Shown piece by piece: positions 48,870 to 62,621 of a stretch of 64,000 nt of DNA (its first letter is position 1; each line of letters begins with the position of its first letter). Both the position numbers and the translations under genes were made by a program. The stretch covers positions 248,001 through 312,000 of the forward strand of contig JAESUZ010001750.1 of assembly GCA_017311185.1 (NCBI GenBank), read 5' to 3'. Source of the stretch: Proteles cristata cristata (taxonomy: Eukaryota > Chordata > Mammalia > Carnivora > Hyaenidae). The notes under the pieces were generated by a model. The model was given only the letters and a program-made list of their open reading frames with translations, did no database searches and was not told the origin of the DNA.

Positions 48870-49012
48870 CAAAGCACTGTTCTTATTTAATTTTTATAAA
48901 AATTGTAGGTATTATTATTATTAGCTCATTTGCAGGGGAAAAATTAAGGCATAAAGAAGTTGTCTGAGGTAGTAGGACAGATGCTGAAGCAGAACAGCTT
49001 CAGAGCCCACAT
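48870..49012 (+). repeat. MIR SINE fragment
   Basis: TTGTAGGTATTATTATTATT, GCTCATTTGCAGGGGAAAA and GAAGTTGTCTGAGG fit the MIR core and 3' part. Confidence 0.65.
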
Positions 49013-50127
49013 GGTAAGTTACTGTGCATACTTTAATATTTCCTGGTCAATTATATCCCAGCATGAAAAGAAAATAAATTGATAAGTGAAAAAAACAATT
49101 GTAGAAAGTTTTTATAGTATGAAAATATTTGTGAAAAGGATTTATATCTTCTGTATGTCCCATTTAACTTATAAAATGTCTCTATTATGACAAAATCTTT
49201 CCTTATATATACATATATATGAATATATTCATAAATACATACATATATTTAAACATATATATATAAATAAGTATATATGCATATGCACACACATAAAACA
49301 TACATTCATGGAAAATTTTCTGGGTGGATATACAAGAACTCCATGAGTATTTTCAGGTGATTCACATGGAGACTTTATGAAAATTGTCTTCACTTTATAC
49401 TCTTCAGTATGGCGAATTACTTAAAAGTAATGAGCATGTAGTGGTTTCATAATAAAAGCAAGTTTAAATTGAGTAACTTAAAACATAGTGGATGTGGTAT
49501 ACAATTATGTTAGTGGAGAGCAGTAAAAAGGAAACTTTTCATTTGATAGCTTTCTGAACTGTGAACTTTTAAAAATGAATGAGTACACACTGCTTTTATC
49601 ATAAAATATATTTTCAGTGAAAATGGTAGACATATTTCTCTAAAAATTATGTACTATGAAATATAATTTGTGGCTAAATTTAGGAGATAGATTATTATAT
49701 TGACAGTTTAGGATAAATTAGCCTATGTTAAATTTTTATCAGAGAAGGCTAGCTCTTTTCTAACATTGAATTGGAAAGTAATTTAATGAAGATTTACCTT
49801 ATTTTTATAAACAAGATTGTTTCCAATTGAAGTCTTAGTAATGAAACCTTTCACAGCAAATGAGTTTCAGAAGTTGACAGCAGTTTTACTAGATGTTGCT
49901 AGTCAATGGAACACAATTCTCTTGCAGGAAAATGGTATTGTGCTTCTTAAACTCCAGAACATTTATCAAAGAGAAATGACAATTTTAAACTCCATTGTTT
50001 ATTAAGAGACAGTGTTCTAGTGTCAACTGACACTATTTTAATATTATGTTCAGTCATAGAATGTACTTGAAATTAGGATGATAAATACTTAAACAGGTAT
50101 AGCTGAAACTTAAAGAATATTATTTTG
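49013..50127. other. Intron immediately upstream of the alpha-catenin exon
   Basis: AT-rich and mostly unique, with TATA/CATA repeats at 49205-49290. A 62-codon ORF at 49817-50005 has no family signature and ends before the exon. No other exon was recognised. Confidence 0.5.
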
Positions 50128-50141
50128 GGTGTGTTTTTCAG
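50128..50141 (+). promoter_or_regulatory. Splice acceptor of the alpha-catenin exon
   Basis: The tract GGTGTGTTTTTCAG precedes the first exonic base. The T-run and terminal CAG make it a good U2-type 3' splice site. Choosing this AG gives the frame that stays open to the donor. Confidence 0.85.
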
Positions 50142-50308
50142 GTGAAGCTCTGAAAGTATCGGCTGAGAGATTTGCAGATGACCCCTGTTATCTCCCAAAA
50201 AGGGAGACTGTGGTTCAAGCTGCCCGTGCCTTGTTGGCTGCAGTTACCAGACTCCTTATCCTCGCAGACATGATTGATGTCATGTGTCTCTTACAGCACG
50301 TGTCAGCT
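50142..50308 (+). CDS. CTNNA3: Internal coding exon of an alpha-catenin, best fit CTNNA3 (alpha-T-catenin)
   Basis: The sequence shows a pyrimidine-rich acceptor ending in TTTTTCAG at 50134-50141, a 167-nt open segment, and a perfect GTAAGT donor from 50309. The frame begins with two bases completing a split codon, then 55 codons ending exactly at the donor (phase 0). The peptide carries FADDPC, then VVQAARALLAAVTRLLILAD and MIDVMCLLQHVSA. The AARALL-AVTRLLILAD core is the conserved N-terminal vinculin-homology helix bundle of alpha-catenins, roughly residues 100-155. This region lies in the domain that binds beta-catenin or plakoglobin and supports dimerisation at adherens junctions. The variants LLAAVTRLLILADMIDVMCLLQHVSA match my recollection of CTNNA3 rather than CTNNA1 (ADMADVYKLL) or CTNNA2 (ADMADVMRLL). 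CTNNA3 protein works at cardiac intercalated discs and in testis. No other exon of the gene is visible in the window. The flanking sequence is intronic, with an old L1 starting about 200 bp downstream. The family is near certain; the paralogue is very likely. Confidence 0.93.
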
Positions 50309-50314
50309 GTAAGT
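50309..50314 (+). promoter_or_regulatory. Splice donor of the alpha-catenin exon
   Basis: GTAAGT follows the GCT (Ala) codon and is the exact U1-complementary consensus. Reading on into the intron loses alpha-catenin similarity at once, which supports the boundary. Confidence 0.9.
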
Positions 50315-51297
50315 AAACGATGGCTAGTTTACCTTGGCGTTGTTCTCATTTCTAATTACTTTTCCTGAACTCGGGATCAATCCTAGTGCATCCCAGCCTC
50401 ACCTTAAATTCTTATAGTCACCCAGCAGACGCTGACCAGATTGAATTGTGCAAGTCATGTATACCTCAAGAGAAAGAAGCCAGAAGTTAGTTTTTTTTGT
50501 TGTTGTTTCTTTTGAAACATTTTTAAAATTTAAAAAATTTTAGAGTTTTAATTTAAATCCCAGTTAATTAACATGTAGTATAATATTAACTTCAGGTGTA
50601 TAATTTAGTGATTCAACACTTACATACAATACCTGGTGCTTTTCACAAGTGCACTCCATAATCACCATCACCTATTTTACCCATCTGCCCCACCCCACCC
50701 CGATCCACTTCCCCTCTGGTAACCATCAGTTTGTTTTCTATAGTTAAGAGTCTGTTTCTTGGTTTGCCTCTCATTTTCCCCTTATGACCATTTGTTTTAT
50801 TTCTTGAAACCATATGGTATTTGTCTTTCACTGACTTATTTCGCTTAGCATAAATACTCTGTAACTCCATCCACATCCCGCAAATGCCAAAATTTCATTC
50901 TTGTTTTTGGTTGAATAATATTCCATATATATACACATATATATATACCACATATTTATCCATTCTTCAGTAAGTGGACATTTGGGCCCTTTCCATAAGT
51001 AGGCTATTGTTGATAGTGCTATAAACATTGGGGCACATGTATCCCTTTAAATTAATATTTTTGTAAACTTTGGGTAAATACCTAGTATTGCAATTGCTGG
51101 ATTACAGGGTAGTCCTATTTTTAATTTTTTGGGGAACCTCCATGCTCTTTTCCAGGGTGGCTGTACCAGTTTTCATTCCCGCCAACAGTGTAAGAAGGTT
51201 CCCCTTTCTCCTCATCCTTGCTAACACCTGTTGTTTCTTGTGTTGTTGATTTTGGCCATTCTGAGAGGTATGAGATATCTTATAGTAGTTTTGATTT

Positions 51298-51324
51298 ACA
51301 TCATCATCATCATCATCATCATCA
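51298..51324. repeat. (ATC)n trinucleotide repeat in L1
   Basis: About nine CAT/ATC units expanded within ORF2; the minus-strand reading gives a run of aspartates. Confidence 0.92.
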
Positions 51325-51903
51325 CTGATGATCAGTGATGTTGAGGATTTTTCCATGTGTATGACAGCCATCTAGATGTCTTCCTTGGAAAAATGTCTAT
51401 TCATGTCTTCTGCCTATTTCTTAACTGGATTATTTGATTTTGGGTATTGAGTTTTAGAAGTTCTTTATATATTTTTGATACTAATGCTTTCTCAGATATG
51501 TCATTTGTAAATATCTTCCCATTCCATAGGTTGCCTTTTAGATTTGTTGATTGTTTTCTTCAATGTGCAGAAGCTTTTTATCTTGATGAAGTCCCAATAG
51601 TTTATTTTTGCTTTTGTTTTCCTTGCCTCAGGAGGCATATGTAGTAAGAAGTTGCTAAGGCCAATGTCGAAGGGATTATTGCTTGTGTTCTTCTCTGGGA
51701 TTTTGATGGTTTTTGTCTCACGTTTAGGTTTTTCATTCATTTTGAATTTATTTTTGTGTATGGTAAAAGAAAATGGTACAGTTTCATTCCTTTGAGTGTT
51801 GCTGTCAACACTGTTTGTTAAAGAGACATTCTTTTACCCATTGGATACTCTTTCCTACTTTGTGGAAGATTAATTGACCACATAGTTGTGCATTCATTTC
51901 TAG

Positions 51904-51907
<4 letters not shown>

Positions 51908-51958
<51 letters not shown>
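51908..51958. repeat. (TA)n microsatellite
   Basis: About 25 uninterrupted TA units within an old L1, with no imperfect units, hence probably unstable in length. Confidence 0.95.
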
Positions 51959-51963
<5 letters not shown>

Positions 51964-51982
51964 GAACAGTAGTTACAACCAT

Positions 51983-52182
51983 TATTTATATTTTTTAAAT
52001 GTTTATTTTTGAGAGAGAGAGACTGACTTGGGGAGGGACAGAGAGAAAGAGGGAGACAGGATCCGAAACTGGCTCTGTGCTGACAAGCAGAGATCCTGAT
52101 GCAGGGCTCAAACTCAGGAACCGTGGAATCATGTCCTGAGCTAAAGTCAGAGGCTTAATTGACTGAGCCATTCAGGCAACCC
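51983..52182 (-). mobile_element. CanSINE nested in L1
   Basis: Reverse CanSINE: GTTTATTTTTGAGAGAGAG, GATGCAGGGCTCAAACTCAG, head TTCAGGCAACCC. Divergent; TSD not clear. Confidence 0.85.
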
Positions 52183-52378
52183 TCTGGGTTTCCTGTTCTC
52201 TTCCATTGATATATGTGTCTGTTTTTGTGCCAGTACCATACTGTCTTAATTACTACAGCTTTGTAATATAACTTGAAGTCCTGAATCATGATGCCTCCAG
52301 CTTTGCTTTTCTTTTTCAAGGTTGCTTTGGCTATTTTGTGGTTCCGTACAAATTTTAGGATTGTTTATCTTAAAGCCA

Positions 52379-53390
52379 GTGGTAGATTGAAAAACAGAGT
52401 ATGGCTTACTGATAAGGAAATGGCTAGGATTATATAGATAGTATAAATAATATACAAATGTAAGTAGAAAGAAAAACTTTAAAACTTAAGACACTAGGAA
52501 GTTTATCCTAGTTTGTGAATGAGCTGTACTTGATCCAGCATAAACTGAGCATGTTTACAGATAGTCTGTGATATCTGTAATAATCCATTATGAAAATGTT
52601 TAAATTGATTTAATACGAGTAAAAAATATAATCTTATTAGGATACTACAAAGGCAGCAAGGTATCTTGCTTGTTTTAATTTGCTGGACAAATCCATTTAG
52701 AAAAGCTTTAGTAGAAAGAGAATTTTATTAAAGCCCTTTTTACTTTCTTTAGTTTGACCAAAGTCACCATTGTCTAGGTGAAAAGGTTGCAAACATTCCT
52801 TTGGAGCCTCTGATCTATCTCCTGCATTAAATTGGACTTTCACTCTTCTGTCTATAAACACACCTTCATATTCATAAATGTGCCTGGTGACTGTAATATC
52901 ACTACTCCAGTAAGCAAACGATGGCCTCCTCTGACTGATCTTTTTGTAAAATCATTTTCTCTAATTGCTAACTTAAACCTTTGTTTTTATCTTACTCCCT
53001 AATGCTCCCTAAAGTAAAGCAACTTTTCCTTTATACTTTTATATTCCTTTCCTTTTGATAGTTTTATTCCTGTAAAAAAGCAATTCAGCACTTTTTGTTG
53101 TTTTTAGGAAAGGGAATAGTTCTCATCATCAGACGCTGTCAACTATAGGATTTGTAGGTGAGATAATTAAGCATTGTTTCTTGGTTATTGGTTTGTTGAC
53201 TACCATAAACAATACCATAAATAAATCCCTAAAAATTTCCGAGGGTCATTTTTTTATATGTGAATACAAATATTAATAAATACTGTAACCAAGAAGTAGG
53301 TATTAAAGAGTAAGTGCCAGGTAGTTTCTAGTTCCAATGATACAATATTTCCTGTATTTTTTTTATAATATGTGATTTAATTTATATAAC
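52379..53390. other. Intronic sequence with no recognisable gene
   Basis: Unique AT-rich sequence; no exon, RNA gene or repeat family identified. Confidence 0.5.
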
Positions 53391-53394
53391 ATTT

Positions 53395-54000
53395 GTGAAA
53401 TAACATAAGGATAGAGATGGATAGTGATTAGTAACTGGCAAGTGATAGGGGACAGAGGCTGCATGGTTATAAAAGGGTAACATGAAGAACTGTGAATAGT
53501 ATGGTTATGTAGATTTTTTCAATGTTTGTTTATTTTTGAGAGAGTGTGAGTCGGGGAGGGGCAGAAAGAGAGGGTAACAGAGGATCTGAAGTGTGCTCTG
53601 TGCTGAGAGCAGCAAGCCTGATGTGAGGCTCGAACTCCCAAACCGTGAGATCATGACCGGAGCCAATGTCCAGCACCACCCAGGCACTCGAGTATGGTCA
53701 TGGTCATGTATCTTGATAGCAGTTATAGTTATGCAAGTCTACATGTGATCCAAATGCATAGACCCACACACACAGAGGATGTATATATATATAACTGGTG
53801 CAATCTGAAAAACCTCTGTGGTTTGTGCTAATGTTAGTTTTCTGGTTTGAAATTGTACTATATTCCTGAACAATGTTAACACTGGGAGAGCCTGGGAGAA
53901 TGATTCAGTGGACCTCCCTGTACATTTATTTGCAACCTTCTATGATTTGACAAGATTTCAAAAGAAGTTGAAAAAGATAGGAAGAAAGAATAAAACTAAG
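53395..54000 (+). mobile_element. Ancient L1 3' UTR (L1ME/L1MC-like), split by a SINE
   Basis: TAAGGATAGAGATGGATAG and TTAGTAACTGGCAAGTGAT precede the SINE. CTTGATAGCAGTTATAG, ACATGTGATCCAAATGCAT and AATTGTACTATATTCCTG follow it, in the order of old L1 3' UTRs. Confidence 0.65.
53513..53690 (-). mobile_element. CanSINE nested in the ancient L1 3' UTR
   Basis: Reverse CanSINE: TTTGTTTATTTTTGAGAGAG, GAGGCTCGAACTCCCAAACC, CACCACCCAGGCACTCG. A stretch near the head is missing. Confidence 0.82.
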
Positions 54001-54107
54001 GGTTTCTTGAGAATGTACTTCAATTATGAAAACTAATGTAAAGGAAAAAATAAAGACGGCTTATTAAAAACTTTTTAAAAGTAACATGAAGGCATTGCAG
54101 AGGGTTG

Positions 54108-54225
54108 CTGCTCAGGTGGCTCAGTCGGGTAAGCATCTAACTCTTGATCTCAGCTCAAGGTTATGAGTTCAATATCGATGTTGGGCTGTGCCCTGTGTGT
54201 GAAGCCTACTTTACTTTTTATTCTA
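54108..54225 (+). mobile_element. Old CanSINE fragment
   Basis: CTCAGGTGGCTCAGTCGGGT, AGCATCTAACTCTTGATCTC and GTTATGAGTTCAATATCGA show the tRNA-like head of an older subfamily. The CT-rich part is absent. Confidence 0.75.
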
Positions 54226-54929
54226 AACTTGGGTTTCATAATCTGAAATCCAGACAGGTGTCACAAGTTCACAAATACTTAAATTACATGAAAAATTTTG
54301 TGTAAATGCAGTTATAAATATAATTCAAATTATTTTTCTTTTTCCTGGGGAAGGGTTCCTAAAATTCATCAAGTTAGCAGAGGGCATTCTTCTAATGTAC
54401 AACTATAGAGGATGACACTCAGTTTGTTTGGTTCCCATAGGGATGTGTCTCCAGAGAAGGGCTCCATAATGAGAAGAAATTTCTGGGGATGTAATCAAAA
54501 TTGACAGAAATAATAGGTAAATTCCATTAATAAGTGGTCACGTGGTTATTTCTCTCCTTTTTCTTTATATTGGTAGGTGTCGTTTTGGAGGGCTGGGAGT
54601 CTATCAGGGTGTCAACATAGTCACATGAGGGACATCTTCTGAGTCCTGCAGTTCCTCATTGTATCCTCCACAGAGAAAGGACTACTTACTATATTTATAC
54701 TCTAGATTTGTTGAGATAGAGCAGAAGGTCTTTTTCAGGTAAAACTTGCTACCTTCATAATTGACTAAGAAGTGTGTATATATAAAGATCACAAACACAT
54801 TTATTTTCAATTTTAATTGAGCATGGTGCTAGGTAATTCACACACATGATGTCATTCAAATGAAGCAGTAGGTAATTGAAAGTCAGAACAAAATAAAGTG
54901 CTATTTTTTGAATAAAAATTATAGCTTAT
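54226..54929. other. Intronic sequence with no recognisable gene
   Basis: Mostly unique; a short MIR-like phrase (GTGCTAGGTAATTCACACAC) lies near 54825. Confidence 0.45.
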
Positions 54930-55105
54930 AGTTATTGAGTTTTCATAATGTGTTAAGCACTGTGCTGGATTATCTTTTTTAATTCAGTCTTTAATTACAA
55001 CTATATAATTATGATTATAATTTTAAAGATGAAGAAAGGGAGGGATATTTATTTAAGAAATTTGCACAAGGCAGTAGGAAAAACAAAACTTTCAGAACAG
55101 AGTAC
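54930..55105 (+). repeat. MIR SINE remnant
   Basis: TGTGTTAAGCACTGTGCTGG, TAATTCAGTCTTTAATTACA, TTTAAAGATGAAGAAAGGGA and AAATTTGCACAAGGCAGTAG follow MIR order. Confidence 0.75.
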
Positions 55106-55514
55106 TCCAAGAGTTAGAACAGCTTGAGCTGTAAATACCTTTCAGAAGTGTTTGACAAGTTCATGGGCCTATAACAGGTTGTTAAAGGAATTAAGATATG
55201 TCAGGAATAAGAAGTGTTCTTTACTCTTTCCCACATATGTTGGCAACTCATCAGAGACTGAATTTAGGCTACGTCATTGAAGACACTTATAATTGTGTAT
55301 AGTACAACAATGATACCTCATCTGTGAAAAAGGAAGATCTTTTGTGGTAAATTGTGATAGTGTTTCATTATTTCATCCTTATGAAAAATTTATATTTAAA
55401 CTCAATTCTTTTGACAAAAATGGGCAAACTGGATTTTTTTGGATACCATTAAGATTAGAATTATTTAGCCCAACATTCTCTCCCTCAAAGTATTCTGCAG
55501 AGCCCATCTCATAA

Positions 55515-56575
55515 ATGTCCAACAGGAAATAGACATTTTTCCAAAGAAGACATATAGATGTCCGACAGACATATGAAAAGATGCTCAACATCACTAATCA
55601 TTAGGGAAATGCAAATCAAAACAACAATGAAATACCACCTCATCTCTCAGAATGGCTAAAATTAACAACACAGGACACGCACTTTGGTGGCTCAGTCAGT
55701 TTAACATCCAACTTTTAATTTCACCTCAGGTCATGATCTCAAGGGAGAGCAAGCCCTGCATTGGGCTTTGGGCTGAGCATAGAGCCTGCCTGGGATTGTC
55801 TCTATCCCTCTCCCTCTGTCCCTCCCTCCCTCCCTCTCTGTCTATCAAAAAAATAAATAAACAAAAAAATTGACACAGGAAACAACAAATGTTGGCAAGG
55901 ATGTGGAGAGAGGGGAACCCTCTTGCACTGTTGATGGGAATGCAAAATGGTGCAGCCACTCTGGAAAACAGTATGGATATTCCTCAAAAAGTTAAAAATA
56001 GAACTACCCTACAATCCAGCAGTTGTATTACTGTTTACCCAAAGGATACAAAAATACTGATCTTAAGGGGCATATGCACCCCAAAGTTTACAGCAGCATT
56101 ATCAATAATAGCCATATTATAGAAAGATGAATAGATAAAGAAAATGTGGTGTATAAATACAATGGAATATTACTTGCCCAAATAAAAGAATGAAATCTTG
56201 CCATTTGCAACAATGTGGATGAAACTAGAGTGCTTTTTATCATGCTAAATGAAATAAGTCAGTCAGAGAAAGACAAATGCCATGATTTCGCTCATATGTG
56301 CAATTTAAGAAACAAAACAGATGAACATAGGGGAAGGGGAAAAAAGAGAGAAAAGCACACCATGAGAGACTCCACCTATAGAGAACAAACTGAGGTTTGC
56401 TGGAGAGGAGGTGGGCAGGAGAAGGACTAAATGGGTGATGGGTATTAAGGAGGGCACTTGTGATGGTGAGCACTGGGTGTTATATGTAAGTGATGAATCA
56501 CTAAATTCTACTCCTGAAACCAATATTACACTATATGTTAACTAGAATTTAAACAAAAATTTGAAAAACAAAACA
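55515..56575 (+). mobile_element. Older carnivore L1 3' part
   Basis: Sense ORF2-end text (CAACATCACTAATCATTAGG, GCAGCCACTCTGGAAAACAG, ACAATGGAATATTACTTGCC), then 3' UTR (AGGGCACTTGTGATGGTGAG, CTGGGTGTTATATGTAAG) and an A-rich end near 56575. ORF2 is broken into short pieces. A CanSINE is nested at 55676. Confidence 0.88.
55676..55869 (+). mobile_element. CanSINE nested in L1
   Basis: Head CACGCACTTTGGTGGCTCAG, GTCATGATCTCAAGGG, CT-rich tract, AAATAAATAAAC tail. Short imperfect TSD (ACAACACAGGA versus TTGACACAGGA). Confidence 0.85.
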
Positions 56576-57899
56576 AAATAAACAAATGACCCCCCCATAT
56601 AACTCATAATAAAAGTAGGAAGAACGATTTAAAAAGCACAACATGAAAAAAATACATTTTATGGTCAGTGCTGTATATAGAAATTCTCTTTGTATGTTTT
56701 TGATGCACATAATCATATTAAAGTTGGTGAGCAAATAAAGGTGTTTAATTTTGCTTACCCCAGAGTTTCCCAAATTTTTTAACCTTAGGAATCTTTTATA
56801 ATATGTTAATCCTATAACTTTCTCAGACCATACTTTGGGAAATAGTGGCTTATAATATCTGTAATAATATTTATGGATTATTAAATTTTTATTTGGATTA
56901 AAAATTATAGAGGAGAAACTTTTGTGCCCTTATAGTCTAATCTTATTGAAGTAGATTAGACTCTCTCCAAACAAACAATATGAAATACACAACTGTCTGA
57001 CATTAATAACAATCTCATAAATTCTATGGGATGATGAACCTGATTTTGGACAATTCTAATTGTTGGAGACATTTTTCTCAAACTAAATCTGCCTCCCTAC
57101 CATTTCCACGCACTGCTTCTAGTTCTGCTTTCTTAAGCAGCATAGAACCAAGATAGTACGAAAAGGCGTTTTTCAAATAACTGATGATTATTCTTAGCAC
57201 TTATTTATGTCTTCTCTTACGTAGGCTAAAATTGTCTTGACCCTTGAACATTCTTTATATAATAGTTTCAGACTATTCTGAATACTTTAGAATTTCCATA
57301 TCTTGTATGATTTTCAGTTCCTGCTGAAATTTTCAGTTTTGATATTGAGGTATTTGAACATGGTAGGCATATTTGTTTTATGGTTAAAATTTGAAAATTA
57401 TTTAGAGTCTGGACTTTTGCTCATAGTGTCTTGTTTTCTCATCTGAATGGCTATCTTTATGTACTAAACATTACCTTTTCTGTAATTCATCTCAAGAAAT
57501 TTCTCACTGTTTTATTAGCTTTTTGATGTTTTTAAGATAAAGTATTTTATATTTCATCAATATTCTTAGTTTTCTTCAGCAGAAGGATTAGGCTGAATTA
57601 CTAATTTGCCAATACAAGAAACAGAAGTCCCTAAAATCATCTCTGTAAGTCCTTTTCTATGCATATTATAGATTATAAGTAATTCCCATAAAATACTGAC
57701 ACAAACACATTTTTATAGAAACAAATCTCTGATATGAACATTCTATAATATACTCAGTTGCCTCTCTGACTTAATGTCTAACATTATCATATCTTATTAT
57801 GATAGCCTTCATATTGGTTTATGAGCAATTAAACTCCATGTCTCTGACCTCAACTACTCTTAATTTGAGCATTCTTCCTCTGATACTAATTTTATCTTT
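56576..57899. other. Intronic sequence with no recognisable gene
   Basis: AT-rich, unique-looking sequence with no supported feature; its right edge may grade into the ancient LINE-like remnant below. Confidence 0.45.
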
Positions 57900-58356
57900 T
57901 TATATGTAAAGGTAGATGTTAAATTTATATTCATTGAGTTTTATCCTTTTAATTCTGGGTTTTGTTAGACTCCATTCAGATCTTTTTGATTTTTGATTTT
58001 GTCTTTACATCCTAACCTGGTATCATTTTCAGATGCTTAAAAGCCAGATTATTTATGAAAAACTGTTTAGTCACATGGAAAACAGTGATATATCTTCCTT
58101 TCAGATAACATCAATCAAACATTAGGACATTTTGAGTAAAGTTGTTGAAATGAGCTTCAAACTCACTTTATTAGGCTTCTGTACAAACAGTGTTTCTTCA
58201 TTTTATCCTCAAGCACTTTCTCAAAGGCCTTGCTGAAATCAAGATGTATTATCTGTGGCACTATAGATTTATCAGTCTACTAACCCCAGTTATAAAGGAA
58301 ATATTGTTAGCTTGGTTAACTTCTTTTTATAAGTTTGTAAGAGTTCCAAGTAACTA
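57900..58356 (+). repeat. Ancient LINE remnant, CR1/L3-like (left part)
   Basis: TTTCTCAAAGGCCTTGCTGAAATCAAGATG..., a 'release ... ACCCCAGTTATAAAGGAAAT'-type order and TTAGCTTGGTTAAC resemble a conserved 3'-ORF stretch of CR1/L3 LINEs as I remember it. It appears to resume after the young L1 at 60842. Confidence 0.35.
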
Positions 58357-61080
<2,724 letters not shown>

Positions 61081-61557
61081 ATTTTATAGTTTGTTAATCT
61101 GTAATCGACTTTTCCCCCTATTTATGACCCCCCCACACACATCCCAATACTCCCAGACAAATCATGTGTATGTATGTTTATGTATATTTATGTATATTGT
61201 AAACCTTATAGAAATTTGGGAAGGTAGAAAGGAGAAGTTTCTTTAGTTTAACACTATATTCTAAGTGGCTCCAGTTTGAATATTAGAAATCTTGAAAATT
61301 CTTTAGCAACTTCATCTCCTTGTCCTTCCATCTCCTTTTCCCCTACCTACTCTCCTTTGTTCTTTCTCATACCTTCAAATTCCTGTTTATCTGAATGCAG
61401 TAAGTTTTTATCTGCTAACTTGTGCCCTCATATATCGCTGCCTATCTTAAATTAATCCTTAAGGTATTTTCCTCCACATAGACCTTCTTTCCCTAAGAAG
61501 AATTCTTTAGTCAGCTGTCTCTCTCTCACATACATACATACAATATACTATAAAATA

Positions 61558-61684
61558 ATGGTTCACTGAGTAATTCTCAGTAGGCAAAGAAGGGCTAACC
61601 AACACAGAGTTGATATATAATTAAGTACATCAAAGATTCTTGATTTGGCAGTTTTAAAATCATTAGGTTCTTAAGGAATTTTTA
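61558..61684 (+). repeat. ~125-bp direct repeat, copy A
   Basis: ATGGTTCACTGAGTAATTCT to about TTAAGGAATTTTT, nearly identical to 62498-62621 in the same orientation. Family unknown. Confidence 0.93.
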
Positions 61685-61924
61685 TAGATATTTTTTACAA
61701 GGAGAGCATCAACTTTAAAGGTATAGATTTCTTCTTCTGGACACACTCTTCTTTCAAAAGCAGTGGGTCACATTTTTATTTCTTGTTTTTGTTTGGAATA
61801 TAATGGAAAAAGGCCTGTCTCTTCTCTCTTCTAATTGTATCTTACTATTTTGGGCAATCTTTTGCTCATTTTAGGCTTCCTCCAACATTCCTATACAATT
61901 CTCTGCTACATTTTTAATTTATTC

Positions 61925-62034
61925 TTTATTTCTCTACTATCATAATGTCTTCTTTCATGGCCTTACTCTTTTCCTTCCAAAGAAGTTCTCCACTCTCATA
62001 ATGTCTTCTTTCATGGCCTTACTCTTTTCTTCCT
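61925..62034 (+). repeat. Imperfect tandem duplication, ~57-bp unit
   Basis: ATCATAATGTCTTCTTTCAT with GGCCTTACTCTTTTCCTTCC near 61939-61979 recurs with few changes near 61996-62034. Confidence 0.9.
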
Positions 62035-62126
62035 TATTGTGATTTTTTTCTATATTATAGAATTTTTCATCTCTGTTGTGGTATGTTTCCTTTTAGATGT
62101 CAGGTCAAGGAGATATTACTTGATTT

Positions 62127-62329
62127 AAAAAATGTTTATTTATTTTAGAGAGAGATAGAGTACCAAAAAGGGAAGGACAGAGAGAAAGGGAAACAGAGAA
62201 TCAAATCAAAGCACACTCCATACTGTAGCATAGCGCCTGATGCAGGGCTCAAACTCAAACCATGTGATCATGACAGGAGCTGTGATCAAGAGTCAGATGC
62301 TAAACCAACTGAGCAACCCAGACATCCCT
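62127..62329 (-). mobile_element. CanSINE, older
   Basis: Reverse CanSINE: AATGTTTATTTATTTTAGAG, GATGCAGGGCTCAAACTC, head GCAACCCAGACATCCC. TSD AGATATTACTTGATTT (62111-62126) versus AGATATTACTCAATTT (62330-62345). Confidence 0.9.
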
Positions 62330-62497
62330 AGATATTACTCAATTTTTGACAATAGTCTGTATCTATACATTTCCTGACTTCCTTATGTTTTCTTATTTTT
62401 ACTGAATTATCCTCTTTCCACTGAGACTGCCCCCAGAGATACAATTATGACCAAGCATTTATGAGGACATAGACTGAGACCACCAACTAGTGAAAAC

Positions 62498-62621
62498 ATG
62501 GTTCACTGAGTAATTCTCAGTAGGAAAAGAAGGGCTAACCAACACAGAGTTGATATATAATTAAGTACACAAAGATCCTTGATTTGGCAGTTTTAAAATC
62601 ATCAGGTTCTTATGAATTTTT
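62498..62621 (+). repeat. ~125-bp direct repeat, copy B
   Basis: Second copy of the 61558 segment, about 940 bp downstream. Differences include GGAAAAGAAGG for GGCAAAGAAGG and a 1-base deletion in TACATCAAAG. Confidence 0.93.

Larger units (their letters stand above)
50505..52378 (-). mobile_element. Older carnivore L1 close to the exon
   Basis: It begins about 200 bp downstream of the splice donor. 3' UTR (ATTAACATGTAGTATAATAT; TACCTGGTGCTTTTCACAAG), then ORF2-end remnants with broken frames (51740-51501, 51371-51102), up to GTTCCGTACAAATTTTAGG near 52350. A (TA)n tract and a SINE interrupt it. Confidence 0.85.

Noticed and set aside
49817..50005. 62-codon ORF just upstream of the alpha-catenin exon as another exon
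   Set aside because: No alpha-catenin similarity and no supporting splice-site pair, and adjacent alpha-catenin exons would encode recognisable helical-bundle sequence.
51298..51324. Acidic Asp-repeat protein segment
   Set aside because: The Asp run is a translated (ATC)n microsatellite inside a decayed L1.
61558..62621. Endogenous retrovirus with short LTRs
   Set aside because: No TG...CA termini, primer-binding site, polypurine tract or gag/pol-like text lies between the two 125-bp repeats. I report the repeats only as unexplained.
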